Below, piece by piece: positions 19,571 to 29,374 of a DNA stretch of 64,000 nt. The stretch is from Pantoea nemavictus (GTDB taxonomy: Bacteria > Pseudomonadota > Gammaproteobacteria > Enterobacterales > Enterobacteriaceae). Below the pieces are notes generated by a model. It was not told the DNA's origin. It saw nothing but the letters and a program-made list of their open reading frames with translations, and made no database searches. The position numbers were made by a program, and so were the translations under genes. The stretch spans positions 2,480,001 through 2,544,000 of the forward strand of contig NZ_JBBGZW010000001.1 in assembly GCF_037479095.1 (NCBI RefSeq). Reading direction: 5' to 3'. Numbering within the stretch: the first letter of the stretch is position 1; each line of letters starts with the position of its first letter.

Positions 19571-19643
19571 GTAGCGGCGCGATTTATCGCGCTCATATAG
19601 CCGTGACATCGTTTGAAAACAGCGCGATAAATCGCGCCGCTAC
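19571..19643. repeat. Family B palindromic repeat
   Basis: GTAGCGGCGCGATTTATCGC at the left and its complement GCGCGATAAATCGCGCCGCTAC at the right, 73 bases in all, fold into one long hairpin with extra small palindromes (GCGCGAT..ATCGCGC). It lies after murP and may double as terminator. Confidence 0.9.
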
Positions 19644-19673
19644 GGTTTGTGCACTGTTGAATCATTGGGTAAA

Positions 19674-19689
19674 TGTGATTCCTGTCACA
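19674..19689. promoter_or_regulatory. CRP binding site upstream of the autotransporter leader
   Basis: TGTGA-TTCCTG-TCACA matches the CRP core exactly. It lies 502 bases before the autotransporter start and about 130 bases after murP, so it most likely serves a promoter for the autotransporter or for an unseen transcript in the gap. Confidence 0.65.
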
Positions 19690-20190
19690 CTTTTACACTC
19701 CCTCGTATCGCTTATCCTGGCAAAGGGGATTTCACCACATAAGGGCCATGTGTAAGTAAAATGTCAGGAAAAAATTAAGGATTTATTAAAGGGATAGAAA
19801 GCTAGACCTTAAATAATAATTGGCCTTAATTTATTTGGATTATCTCGCCTGCCTCGCAATTATTTATCCATTATCACAATAAGTTACCCGAAATTGCTTT
19901 TTGCATCAGCAAGCAAAAAAGTCTATACATTAAGCCATTAAATCTATGCCCGTCAGACTTCAAATTGCAGATGCCCTGGCAGCGTTAGCCAGTCTCCTGC
20001 GATGAGAATGGCTGAGGGTAAATAACGATAGCTTCATTCCTTTTTCGCTGCGCTCTATTTTCTTCACACAGTGGTTCTCAAATTAAATGTCGACACGGGG
20101 TTGGTATTAACCTGCCGTTTTATCCCCCTCAAGATGAATTTAACGCTGTTGCAATAACAGCGTGGACGCTGCACGCCCACTGGAGGAAGT
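19690..20190 (+). other. Long gene-free leader of the autotransporter
   Basis: I find no convincing coding gene in these 501 bases. The left half is AT-rich. Two hairpins are clear: 19985-20015 (TTAGCCA pairs with TGGCTGA, with TCTC/GAGA inside) and 20143-20163 (ACGCTGTT-GCAAT-AACAGCGT), the latter 27 bases before the autotransporter ATG. A long structured 5' leader, or a small RNA, are both possible. No known riboswitch was recognised. Confidence 0.5.
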
Positions 20191-23100
20191 ATGAGGTTCA
20201 AATTAAATCCGATTGCGATAGGGATGATGGCGGCGCAACTGCTGTTCTATCCAGCGATTCAAAGTCAGGCGGTTACGTTAGGCGCATATACGCCGCAAGT
20301 TAATGATAATCAGGTTGGCAAGCTGGTGGTCAGCAGTGGCAGTGAAACGCTGACCGGTAACCAGGCATTTACCGCAGGCACTGACGGTGCGGTCTCCACC
20401 ACGCTAGGACAAGTGGCCATTACCTCCGGCTCACAATTCATCAATCAGGATCGCCTTGATCCCGGCCCGCAAAACTTTGCCATTACTACGCCTGATGCCG
20501 CGACCGGCACCAATACCACCTTCCAGGTTTACAACTCTGCCAGTCTGGTAGCGCTGGCTCCGGTGAGCAGCACCACCAGCGTGCCGGATGTGCAAAATGT
20601 GAATAACGGGCAATACATCAATGCGCGCGTGGCGGATGTGACGGGCGGAACGCTGGATGTCAATATTGGCCAGCCCAATGCCGCCAGCAGCAGCGCGACC
20701 AACAGCTGGACCATGGCAGCAAAACAGACGCAGCTGTTTGACGTTAGCGGTACCGGCACGGTGAACTGGAACAGCAATAACCGCATTAGCTTTTTTGGCG
20801 CAACCGCCACGCCTGATGGCAGCGGTGCGGCGACCAGCTCTTACGCCGTGCAGAACCTCGCCACCTACAACGGCGCCTTCAGCGTACAGACGTTGGACGG
20901 CAGCAGCACCAGCTTTACCGTCACTAACGCCAGCCAGCTGCAGAGTTATAACAACTGGCTGATTAGTCAGCTGCAGCGCGGCAACCTCGATAAAACCCGC
21001 TATCTCACCGAATTTAATAAAGCCGTGACCTTCAGCAGCGGCAATATTGTTTACAACGTTAGCGCGACGCCGCCGGACGAGGTGACGCAGCCCATCGGCA
21101 ATCGTATTGTGATCAACGCCAGCGGCCCTGATGCGAAAGTAAATCTGGCCGCAGGTAAAACCCTTGAAGTGGTTGGTGCTACCGGTGGGGCGATTAAAGC
21201 CTCCAACGGTGCGCAAGCGGTGATTGATGGCAAGCTGGCGAGTCGCGGCAGCATCACCAATAACGGCACCGCGCTGGTATTAACCGACGGCAGCAACGGC
21301 CTGAATAACGGTGTGATTAACGGCGGATTCCTCAATCGCCAGGATGGCACCGGCGTGGGTTCAACCGGCTACGGTGCCAACGCGGTGAATGTACAAAGTG
21401 GCAGCACCTTCAACAACAGTGTCAGCGGTATCGTTAACCTCGCTACTACCGGCAGCAATTCACAGTATGGCGTGGCGGGTATCAATCTGGGTGCGTCGTC
21501 CACCGCCAATAACAGCGGCAATATTAACGTTGGGGTGAACGGCTCCAGCGCTCGCGGCACGGCTTCCGGGGTGCTGCTCACCGATGACACCTCACGCTTT
21601 ACCAATACCAGCACCGGCAATATTTACATCGGGCGCGGACCACAAAACAGTGTGAATGATGTGGTTGCCGATACGGCGATGAACCAGAGCGGCTTGACCA
21701 GCGGCATTGCCGTGGTGGCTAACGGTAACGCGGTTAACGACGGCGCGATCACCATCGGCAGCAAAACGCAAAATGCGGCGGGGATGTCCGCTACGGGCGC
21801 CAGCAATGCCACCATGATCAACAACGGCACCATTAATGTGAATGGCGCGGCCGCCACGATCCCTCGTGAAAACGTTGGCATGCTGGTGACCAACAGTGCT
21901 GGCACCATCAATAACGCCGGCACCATTAATCTCAACGGCGTGAACGGTACTGGCCTGAAAGTGCTGGCGACCAATGGCCGCAGCGCGAGCGCCACGTCAA
22001 CCGGCACCATCAATGTGGCGGGTGCTGCCGATCCGGCCAGCGGCACGCGTAACTATGGTGTTTGGGTTGAGGGACAGGGCACTGGCACAGCACAGTCGAC
22101 AGTCGATGGGCCAATCAATCTCCGGGGTAATGGCGCCATTGGCGTGCATGCGCGCGGTAACGCCACCGTAACGGTTGATCCGGCTGCGGTACCGACTTTC
22201 GCCACCGGCAGTAATCAGATTGCCTTTTTCGCCTACGGCCCCAATGCGTTAATCAGAGTGTTAGGGAATAATCCGTTTGATGTCACCACCCAGAACTCCA
22301 CGCTGTTCCGTGTTGAGCAGGGGGCGGATTTTAACGGAGATTCCCTGGCGCTAACGGCATCGGGTGCCGGTTCTACGGCGGTACTTGGCAGCGGCGTGGG
22401 CACCGATGTGAACACCGATGCGGCGGTGATTAACGTGAGCGGCACCGGCGCCAACGGCATTACCGTTGAAGGCGGCGCAAAGGGCGTAATCGATACCACC
22501 ACCACCATGAACCTCACCGGAAGTAACGCGATTGGGGCAATTGTTGATGGTCAAAAGCATGATATCAATGGCAAAAATAGCGGCTCTCCGGTTGCCAGCA
22601 CCACGCTCAACTCCGCCGCAACCCTTAACGCCTCGCAGAGCGGATTAACCGGCTATCTGGCGCGTAACCGTGCGCAGTTAACCAACACCGGGGATATTAA
22701 CTTCACCGGCGCTAACGCCACCGGCATCCGCGTGGAGAGTGGCGCAACCGGTAACAACAGCGGCAATATTGCGATCAACGATGGCGGCACCGGTATTTCG
22801 GTCAACAGCAGCGGTACCACCACCACGGCGAACAATAGCGGCGTGATCAACGTCAATGGCGGCACAACCAGCGCGCGCACGCGCGGCGTGAGTGCCAGCG
22901 GCAGCGGCGCGGTGGCGAATCTCAACAGCGGCGCACTCAATCTCAACGGCGTCGGTGCGATTGGCGCGGAAGCCTTGAACGGTGCCAGAGTCAATGTTTC
23001 GGCGGCTTCAACGCCGATATTCAACAATACCGATCAACTCGCCTATCACGCGGCGGGTGCAGGATCGCTGATCAACAGCGCGGCCAACGCACTGAACATC

Positions 23101-26100
23101 AATACCAACGGATCAACCGGTTACCGCATTGATGATGGCGCCACGCTGGCGCTGAGTAACGGCAGCGCTATCACCAGCAGCGCGGCCAATAGCACCGGCG
23201 TGATTGTTTCGGGCAGCGGCAGTACGCTGAACAGCGGCAACGGCCAGCTCACCGCAAGCGGCAATGGCAGTACGGGCGTGCGGGTGGAGGGCGGAGCGCA
23301 GGCCACATTGGCGGCGGGCAACAGCGTCAATGCCAGCGGCACCAATAGCGTTGGCGTGCTGGTAAATAACCTGCGGACCGATCTTAGCAATGCGCTGAAC
23401 GGTAGCGCTGCGCCTACGTTGGTTACTAACAATGGTGCGGTGAGCGGCGCAGGCACCAACGCGGTGGGTATTGATGTCACCAACGGCGCTGAACTGGTTA
23501 ACAACGGCAACCTCAACTTCACCGGCAGTAATAACATCGGTATCCGCTCACGTGCGGGCAGCACCATCACCAACAACGGCGTGGTGAACGTCGCGAACGG
23601 CACCGGGCTGGATGTCTCCGGCAGCGGCAGCACCCTGGCGAAAGGCGGTACCATCAATGTCGATAACGGCATTGCAGGTGTACGCATCAGCGATGGCGCT
23701 CAGCTGGCGCTAACCGGCAGCGACACGGTGATCACCACGCGCGGCAATGCGCACGGCATCTTGCTGGATAGCGGAGCGACCGCACTCAGCGCCAGCGATG
23801 CCACGGTGAACGTGCTGGGCAGCGGCAACGGCATTGAAAACCGCGCCGAACTCAGCAACGTCGGTTTGAGTAATCTCACCATCAACGTCGGTGACGGTAA
23901 CGGCATTCGTACGGCGGTGCCGTTCGATCCGGCCTCAACCGTCACCACCAATGTCTCAGGCAGCGGTACCGGCCTGAATATTGTCAATGCCGATGGTTCA
24001 ACCACCAGCGGCGATTTAACGCTCGGTTCAGGTTATCAGTTCAACGTCACCGGCGCTGGCGGCACCGGCATCCGTGCTAATACCACCGGTAATGTGACCA
24101 CCGCCGCTAACGTCAATATCGACAATGCGGCGGGCGGATCGGCGCTGATTTCCAGCACCGCGGGCACCATCGTCAATACCGGCAATCTCAGTTCGAACAG
24201 CCTGACTTCGCCAGTGGTCGATCTGCGCGGCGGTAAAACGGTGTTCGAGAACCTCGGCAACATCATCACCGCCAATCCACAAACCGTGGCGGTGGCGGGC
24301 AGCAACGCCAATGACGAAATTCTCTTAACGGAAGGTGAAGTCAGAGGGGATATCAACCCTGGCGGCGGCTCGGATTTGTTCCGCTGGACCGGCGGCACGC
24401 TTAACGGCAGCCTGACCATGGGGAACGATAACAACAACAGTGCTCAAGTCAGCAATGTTGATCTCGGCACCACTTACCATCTCACCAGCGGTACCGGCAC
24501 CGGTAACACCCTGACCTTTAACAATATTGAATCACGCGGTGGCTCATTTAGCGCCGACGATCTGACTAAAGGGGTCAACCTGGGCAGCGGATGGAGCACC
24601 ATCAACTTCAACGATTCCCAGTGGACCTTAACCGATAACCTCAAACTGGCGCACAGCGATATCAACATCGGCAGTGGTTCAACGCTGTATGCCGGTAACA
24701 GTGTCAATCCAACGTTGGCCGGTGGCAGTGATAACTCGCTGGTGGTGAACAACGCCGGGATTATCGACTTAACCAACGGCAGCGGTTCACCGGGTAATCG
24801 CTTAACCATCGATGGCTCGCTGGCATCGACGGGCGGACAGGCAAATCTGGTCACCAACCTTAATGAGGGCGGGGCGCTGAGCAATCAGTTCACCGACCAC
24901 ATCAATGTGACTGGCGATGCCAGCGGCATCACGCTGCTGAATGTACGACTCGATGCCGCCAGCACGGGCGCGCTGACCGATGTAAACCGTTCCGGTGCTA
25001 TCGATGCCTATGAAGGTATTTCACTGGCGCAGGTCGCCGGCAACGCCAGCGGCAGCAGCTTCGGCTTACAAGGCGGTTATCTGTCAGCGGGACCCTGGCA
25101 GTACCAGCTTTATAGCTTCGCGCCGGGCAGCAGCGATCCAAGCCAGCGTTTAGTTAGCGGCACAGGCAACAACTACTGGGATTATCGTCTGGCGAACGCT
25201 TACGTTTGCCAGGGCGAAACCAGCTGTTCACCGTTGGTCATTACGCCGTTTAGCCCGGAACCCCGCGTGAATGAAAATGCGCGTCCGGCGGTGGTGCCGC
25301 AGGTGCCTTCCTATGTTTCAGCACCGGTTGGCCTCGCCTACTACACGGCGGCGATCATTGACGATTTACATAAGCGTCTTGGTGAACTGCGTCACGAACA
25401 AACCCGCCCGGACGGCAACGGAGGCGAGATGTTTGTGCGCTATATCGGCTCAAACCTGAAGTACAAGAGTGACCAAAGCTTCCGCAACTATGGCTACGAT
25501 TTTGACCTCGATTACAGCGCGGTGCAGATCGGCGGCAACCTGTTACGTCTGGATGGGGATAAAGACAGCCTGCGCGGTGGGGTAGCGTATACGCGCGGCA
25601 ACACGCGTATCCGTCCGCATGCCGCCGATGGTTATAGCAGCACCACCTTTGACAGCGACAGCCTGGCGCTGTACGGTACCTGGCAGCGTCAAACCGGCTT
25701 CTATCTTGATGGCGTGTTGTCGTTCGACTGGCATCGTGGCGAAACGGATATCGCGCGTCAGCAGGAGGTCGCGAAGCTGAAAGGTCACGGCTGGACGGCG
25801 TCACTGGAGAGCGGTTATCCGTTTGAACTGGGTGATGGCTATAAGCTGGAGCCGCAGGCGCAACTGATGTACATGAAGCTGAATATGAACGACTTTGTGG
25901 ATGAAGATGGCAACAAGGTGCGTTACGGCAACTACAACCAAACTATTGGCCGCCTCGGCGCGCGTCTGGATCGCACCTGGACCGACGACAGCAACCGCCA
26001 GTACACGCCCTATCTGCGCGCCAACTACTACAAAGGTTGGGGCGGAACGGCGAAAACGTCGGTCTCCTCGGTGGACAATCCCGCCTTTGGTGCCAGCTTC

Positions 26101-26262
26101 GACAGCGGCAACTTCGGCCAAATGTGGGAAGTCGGCGCAGGCGGCACCGCAACAGTGCAGAAGGATGTATCGCTCTACGCTGAAGCGGATTATCGCAAAG
26201 AGATCGATGGCAACGGCGCCAAAGGGTGGCGGTATAACGTTGGCGTTCGCTGGCAGTTCTGA
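20191..26262 (+). CDS. Giant autotransporter adhesin-like protein (type V secretion)
   Basis: A 2,023-residue type Va autotransporter. A signal peptide covers residues 1-27, cut after QSQA. The passenger (about 28-1,700) is rich in Asn, Gly, Ser and Thr and built of degenerate strands such as NNSGNINVG and NNGTINVNG, typical of a beta-helix. Two cysteines, Cys1673 and Cys1679, sit just before the linker. The barrel (about 1,745-2,023) opens with GGEMFVRYIGSNLKYKS and closes with VGVRWQF, the outer-membrane end signal. No protease or esterase motif was seen, so an adhesin or aggregation role is likely. GGAGGAAGT precedes the ATG. The passenger carries an internal duplication with a spacing near 825 bases. 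Confidence 0.9.
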   Translation: MRFKLNPIAIGMMAAQLLFYPAIQSQAVTLGAYTPQVNDNQVGKLVVSSGSETLTGNQAFTAGTDGAVSTTLGQVAITSGSQFINQDRLDPGPQNFAITTPDAATGTNTTFQVYNSASLVALAPVSSTTSVPDVQNVNNGQYINARVADVTGGTLDVNIGQPNAASSSATNSWTMAAKQTQLFDVSGTGTVNWNSNNRISFFGATATPDGSGAATSSYAVQNLATYNGAFSVQTLDGSSTSFTVTNASQLQSYNNWLISQLQRGNLDKTRYLTEFNKAVTFSSGNIVYNVSATPPDEVTQPIGNRIVINASGPDAKVNLAAGKTLEVVGATGGAIKASNGAQAVIDGKLASRGSITNNGTALVLTDGSNGLNNGVINGGFLNRQDGTGVGSTGYGANAVNVQSGSTFNNSVSGIVNLATTGSNSQYGVAGINLGASSTANNSGNINVGVNGSSARGTASGVLLTDDTSRFTNTSTGNIYIGRGPQNSVNDVVADTAMNQSGLTSGIAVVANGNAVNDGAITIGSKTQNAAGMSATGASNATMINNGTINVNGAAATIPRENVGMLVTNSAGTINNAGTINLNGVNGTGLKVLATNGRSASATSTGTINVAGAADPASGTRNYGVWVEGQGTGTAQSTVDGPINLRGNGAIGVHARGNATVTVDPAAVPTFATGSNQIAFFAYGPNALIRVLGNNPFDVTTQNSTLFRVEQGADFNGDSLALTASGAGSTAVLGSGVGTDVNTDAAVINVSGTGANGITVEGGAKGVIDTTTTMNLTGSNAIGAIVDGQKHDINGKNSGSPVASTTLNSAATLNASQSGLTGYLARNRAQLTNTGDINFTGANATGIRVESGATGNNSGNIAINDGGTGISVNSSGTTTTANNSGVINVNGGTTSARTRGVSASGSGAVANLNSGALNLNGVGAIGAEALNGARVNVSAASTPIFNNTDQLAYHAAGAGSLINSAANALNINTNGSTGYRIDDGATLALSNGSAITSSAANSTGVIVSGSGSTLNSGNGQLTASGNGSTGVRVEGGAQATLAAGNSVNASGTNSVGVLVNNLRTDLSNALNGSAAPTLVTNNGAVSGAGTNAVGIDVTNGAELVNNGNLNFTGSNNIGIRSRAGSTITNNGVVNVANGTGLDVSGSGSTLAKGGTINVDNGIAGVRISDGAQLALTGSDTVITTRGNAHGILLDSGATALSASDATVNVLGSGNGIENRAELSNVGLSNLTINVGDGNGIRTAVPFDPASTVTTNVSGSGTGLNIVNADGSTTSGDLTLGSGYQFNVTGAGGTGIRANTTGNVTTAANVNIDNAAGGSALISSTAGTIVNTGNLSSNSLTSPVVDLRGGKTVFENLGNIITANPQTVAVAGSNANDEILLTEGEVRGDINPGGGSDLFRWTGGTLNGSLTMGNDNNNSAQVSNVDLGTTYHLTSGTGTGNTLTFNNIESRGGSFSADDLTKGVNLGSGWSTINFNDSQWTLTDNLKLAHSDINIGSGSTLYAGNSVNPTLAGGSDNSLVVNNAGIIDLTNGSGSPGNRLTIDGSLASTGGQANLVTNLNEGGALSNQFTDHINVTGDASGITLLNVRLDAASTGALTDVNRSGAIDAYEGISLAQVAGNASGSSFGLQGGYLSAGPWQYQLYSFAPGSSDPSQRLVSGTGNNYWDYRLANAYVCQGETSCSPLVITPFSPEPRVNENARPAVVPQVPSYVSAPVGLAYYTAAIIDDLHKRLGELRHEQTRPDGNGGEMFVRYIGSNLKYKSDQSFRNYGYDFDLDYSAVQIGGNLLRLDGDKDSLRGGVAYTRGNTRIRPHAADGYSSTTFDSDSLALYGTWQRQTGFYLDGVLSFDWHRGETDIARQQEVAKLKGHGWTASLESGYPFELGDGYKLEPQAQLMYMKLNMNDFVDEDGNKVRYGNYNQTIGRLGARLDRTWTDDSNRQYTPYLRANYYKGWGGTAKTSVSSVDNPAFGASFDSGNFGQMWEVGAGGTATVQKDVSLYAEADYRKEIDGNGAKGWRYNVGVRWQF

Positions 26263-26560
26263 TTTCCCGTCGCACTTCGCGCTGCAAGTGCGTTGGCTGC
26301 GCTTCCTCACCCCGGTTACTTAGTGAACTATGCTCCCGGGGCTGAGTCAGCTTTTCCCGTCGCACTTCGCGCTGCAAGTGCGTTGGCTGCACTTCCTCAC
26401 CCCGGTCGCATAGTGAACTATGCTCCCGGGGCTGAGTCAGCTTGCCGCCTTCTTGCAACACGAATTGCTTTGGGAAAATTTCCCGGCGCACTTGCAGCGC
26501 AAATTGCTTTGGGGAAATTTCCCGGCGCACTTGCAACGCAAATTGCTTTGGGAAATCTCG
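26263..26560. repeat. Tandemly amplified ERIC-derived array
   Basis: Directly after the autotransporter stop, a unit starting TTCCCGTCGCACTTCGCGC is repeated with a period of 90 bases (26264 and 26354); its core CTCACCCCGGTTACTTAGTG matches ERIC. The second unit runs into the ERIC end (GCCGCCTTCTTGCAACACGA). Then a shorter unit, CAAATTGCTTTGGGGAAATT followed by TCCCGGCGCACTTGCA, repeats with a period of 39 bases. The array looks like an ERIC element that has been duplicated in steps. Confidence 0.85.
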
Positions 26561-26639
26561 TGCAGCGTTCTAAAATCAAAAGATGAGTTTGGTATATTCT
26601 AAAACCACGTTAATTGATTCTGTAAGTCTGAAAAATGTG

Positions 26640-26666
26640 AAAGCCGCTGCAAAGCGGCTTTTTTAT
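26640..26666 (+). terminator. Terminator beyond the autotransporter repeats
   Basis: Stem AAGCCGCT/AGCGGCTT with a GCAA loop and six T. It is the first strong stop after the autotransporter gene. Confidence 0.92.
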
Positions 26667-26772
26667 TGCGGTTAATTTGAAACTGACGCTAAAGCCAGAG
26701 CCTTGCAGTGCCGAAAAGGTAAAAAAGTGTAATCGATTTTTCTTTTAGCCTGCGTCTTGCAAGGACACACAC

Positions 26773-28317
26773 ATGCGTAACAACCAGCCCGTCACTCAGC
26801 GCGAATTCGCTTTTGCGGATGACGCCACACTGATGTCGACTACCGATCTCAACAGCTACATCACCTATGCGAACGACGCTTTTATAGAAGTGAGCGGCTT
26901 CAGCCCGGAGGAGGTGAATGGCCAGCCGCATAACATGGTGCGCCATCCCGATATGCCGCCTGAAGCCTTTGCGGATATGTGGTCGACGCTGAAGCAGGGC
27001 GAGCCGTGGACGGCGCTGGTAAAAAACCGTCGTAAGAATGGCGATCACTACTGGGTGCGCGCTAATGCTATTCCAGTGGTGCGCGAGGGCAAAGTGCAGG
27101 GCTTTATGTCGGTGCGCACCAAGCCGTCAGCCGAGGAAGTGCGTGAGACCGAAAAGCGCTATCGTGATTTTCGTGAAGGTCGCGCCAAAGGGCGTCGCTT
27201 CCATAAAGGTTTGATTGTCGGCACTGGCTGGCGCCGCCTCGGTTCCATCCTGAAAACGCTGCCGCTACGCTGGCGGATTCGCTCAACGTTGCTCACGCTG
27301 CTGCCGCTCTCGGTGTTGGGCGTCTGGCTGCTGGGCCTGGCACCGCTGGCGATTGGCGGCTTTGCGGGCGGCATGGCGGGCATTTTGCTGTTAGCGAGCC
27401 TGTGGCTGGAACAGCAAATTTCACGTCCAATGGAGCGCATGTGCCGCCAGGCGTTGAGCGTGGCAACCGGTGCCAGCCATAAAGTGGAACAGATCGATCG
27501 CGTGGATGAGATCGGCGTAACGCTGCGCGCTATCGGCCAGCTTGGTCTGATGTTCCGCTGGCTGGTGGATGATGTCAGCGGCCAGGCAATCAATGTGTTA
27601 AGCGCCAGCGATGCCATCGCACGCAGCAACGATGAGCTGAGCCGCCGCACTGAACAAGCCGCCGCCAACGTGCAGCAAACCGCCGCCACCATGAATGAAA
27701 TGACCGCCACGGTAAAGAGCAACACCGATACCGCCAAAGAGGTGAATGGCCTGTCGGAAAACACCAGCTTTGCCGCGATTAAAGGGGGCGAAGTGATGCA
27801 GGAAATGGTGGGCATGATGGCGGAGATCGCTGACAGCTCTAAGCGCATCGCCAACATCACCAGCGTGATTGATGGCATCGCCTTCCAGACCAACATCCTG
27901 GCGCTGAACGCCGCAGTAGAAGCGGCACGTGCCGGAGAGCAGGGCAAAGGATTCGCGGTGGTGGCGGGTGAAGTGCGCAGCCTCGCGCAGCGTAGCGCCA
28001 AAGCGGCCAGTGAAATTAAACATCTGGTGGAAACCAGCGCCAGCCGCGTGCAGTTGGGGAGCGATCACGCTGATGCAGCCGGTCACACCATGCAGGAGAT
28101 TGTCGATCGGGTGCAGAATGTCACCGCGCTGATTGCGCAAATCAGCGGCGCCACCGCCGAGCAGGCCATTGCGCTGACGCAGGTCAGCACTGCGGTGGAA
28201 GATCTCGACGATATCACCCACCAAAACGCCGCGCGCGTGGCCGAAAGCGCCGAAGCATCGGGCCGCATGACGCATCAGGCCAATCGGCTGGTGGAAGCGA
28301 TCAGCGTGTTCCGCTGA
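26773..28317 (+). CDS. aer: Aer-like PAS-domain aerotaxis receptor
   Basis: A 514-residue energy-taxis receptor. An N-terminal PAS domain (about residues 15-115) closely follows E. coli Aer, including [20 protein letters not shown] and [16 protein letters not shown], and would bind FAD. Two hydrophobic stretches near 170-215 anchor it in the membrane, then a HAMP-like stretch, then the signalling hairpin with [20 protein letters not shown] and [18 protein letters not shown]. It senses redox state and signals to CheA/CheW. It lacks a C-terminal methyl-enzyme-binding pentapeptide, as does Aer. AAGGACACACAC precedes the ATG. Confidence 0.87.
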   Translation: MRNNQPVTQREFAFADDATLMSTTDLNSYITYANDAFIEVSGFSPEEVNGQPHNMVRHPDMPPEAFADMWSTLKQGEPWTALVKNRRKNGDHYWVRANAIPVVREGKVQGFMSVRTKPSAEEVRETEKRYRDFREGRAKGRRFHKGLIVGTGWRRLGSILKTLPLRWRIRSTLLTLLPLSVLGVWLLGLAPLAIGGFAGGMAGILLLASLWLEQQISRPMERMCRQALSVATGASHKVEQIDRVDEIGVTLRAIGQLGLMFRWLVDDVSGQAINVLSASDAIARSNDELSRRTEQAAANVQQTAATMNEMTATVKSNTDTAKEVNGLSENTSFAAIKGGEVMQEMVGMMAEIADSSKRIANITSVIDGIAFQTNILALNAAVEAARAGEQGKGFAVVAGEVRSLAQRSAKAASEIKHLVETSASRVQLGSDHADAAGHTMQEIVDRVQNVTALIAQISGATAEQAIALTQVSTAVEDLDDITHQNAARVAESAEASGRMTHQANRLVEAISVFR

Positions 28318-28320
28318 TCC

Positions 28321-29271
28321 TCAGCGCATTTCCCGTTCGGCGCGCAGTGCGCCGGGTGGCGTGCCGACAATGCGTTTAAACGCGCGGCTAAACGCCGCCA
28401 GTGAACCATAGCCGAGGTGGAAGGCGACGCTTTCCACCGCTTCGCCCTCATTGACAATACGCTCCACCGCCAGCCGCATGCGCAGCTCGGTAAGATAGCG
28501 CAGCGGCGTCATGCCGGTTGCCGTTTGAAAGCGGGCGGCAAACACCGAACGCGAACTGCCGGATTCGCGCGCCAGCCGTTCCACCGTCCAGTTTTCGCCT
28601 GGCGCGCGGTGCATCGCCGCCATCGCCTGGCTGAGACGCGGATCGCGCAGCGCCTGTACCAGCCCGCTGCCTTTGCCACAGCCGTTTTCCACCCAGCCAC
28701 GGACGATCTGAGCCGCCACCACATCCGCCAGCCGCGATAAAATCCCGGCAAAACCGGCTTTGCGCTCACGCGTTTCACGCTCCATCGCATCAAGAATCGG
28801 CTGGATTTCTGGATACTGCGCCAACAGCGTGCTGACCAGCATCACATCCGGCATGGTGTGCACCAGCGGCTGCATGCCGCCCAGTTCAAACGCCATACAG
28901 GCACTGAACAGAATCACATCGCTGTTATCCGGGCACAGCTCGCTGCTGTCATCGATGGCGCAGACGCTGCCGCAAATCGGTCGGCTATTAAAGGTTGAGA
29001 TGGGTTCGCAGGTCGCCTCTTCGCTGGAGATCAGCGCGTGCGGTTTGCCGTGCGGAATTAGCAGCGCATCGCCCGCCTGCAGCGGGTAGATTACCCCAGA
29101 CGCCGAGCGGATCAGCAACGATCCCCGCCCAACAAAATGCAGCTGTGCGCGGCCTGGCGCATCGTCAAACTGCAGGCCAAAGGGCGCGTGCAGCGCAATG
29201 CGCTGATATTTGACGCCGTACAGGCGCATACCCATCAACAGTTCACTGGTCAGATCTTCATAGCGGCTCAT
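28321..29271 (-). CDS. AraC-family regulator with cupin domain
   Basis: A 316-residue regulator. The N-terminal half is a cupin-type sensor (RAQLHFVGRGSLLIR, then YPLQAGDALLIPHGKPHA), and the last 100 residues hold two helix-turn-helix motifs (VERLARESGSSRSVFAARF and VAFHLGYGSLAAFSRAFKRI). It is divergent from an MFS exporter, and this layout is common for cupin-type AraC repressors or activators of a neighbouring exporter. The effector is unknown. Its stop lies three bases from the end of the aer-like gene, so those two genes converge tightly. Confidence 0.88.
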   Translation of the reverse strand: MSRYEDLTSELLMGMRLYGVKYQRIALHAPFGLQFDDAPGRAQLHFVGRGSLLIRSASGVIYPLQAGDALLIPHGKPHALISSEEATCEPISTFNSRPICGSVCAIDDSSELCPDNSDVILFSACMAFELGGMQPLVHTMPDVMLVSTLLAQYPEIQPILDAMERETRERKAGFAGILSRLADVVAAQIVRGWVENGCGKGSGLVQALRDPRLSQAMAAMHRAPGENWTVERLARESGSSRSVFAARFQTATGMTPLRYLTELRMRLAVERIVNEGEAVESVAFHLGYGSLAAFSRAFKRIVGTPPGALRAEREMR

Positions 29272-29357
29272 ACGGATCCAGACGAATAATCAAAAAACAA
29301 AGTTTCTGCATCATAGATCGTCTGATGAACAGTCACTATGCTTAACGCTAAATATTT

Positions 29358-29373
29358 TGTGATGGGGATCACA
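29358..29373. promoter_or_regulatory. CRP site abutting the exporter start codon
   Basis: TGTGA-TGGGGA-TCACA is an exact CRP core match. It ends one base before the ATG of the NepI-like gene and overlaps its ribosome-binding region. It is 87 bases upstream of the divergent AraC gene, which makes activation of that gene, or a roadblock on the exporter, the likeliest uses. Confidence 0.6.
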
Positions 29374-29374
29374 G

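Noticed and set aside
19910..19935. TTGCTTTTTGCATCAGCAAGC as a terminator in the autotransporter leader
   Set aside because: The possible stem is short and interrupted, and following bases are A rather than T on the plus strand.
20431..21216. A 261-residue open frame antisense to the autotransporter
   Set aside because: Product of the repeated passenger codons; no start signal or family match.
26263..26560. Tandem repeats that could be mistaken for a CRISPR array
   Set aside because: The repeats run directly into each other with no unique spacers of constant length, and the core is recognisable ERIC sequence.
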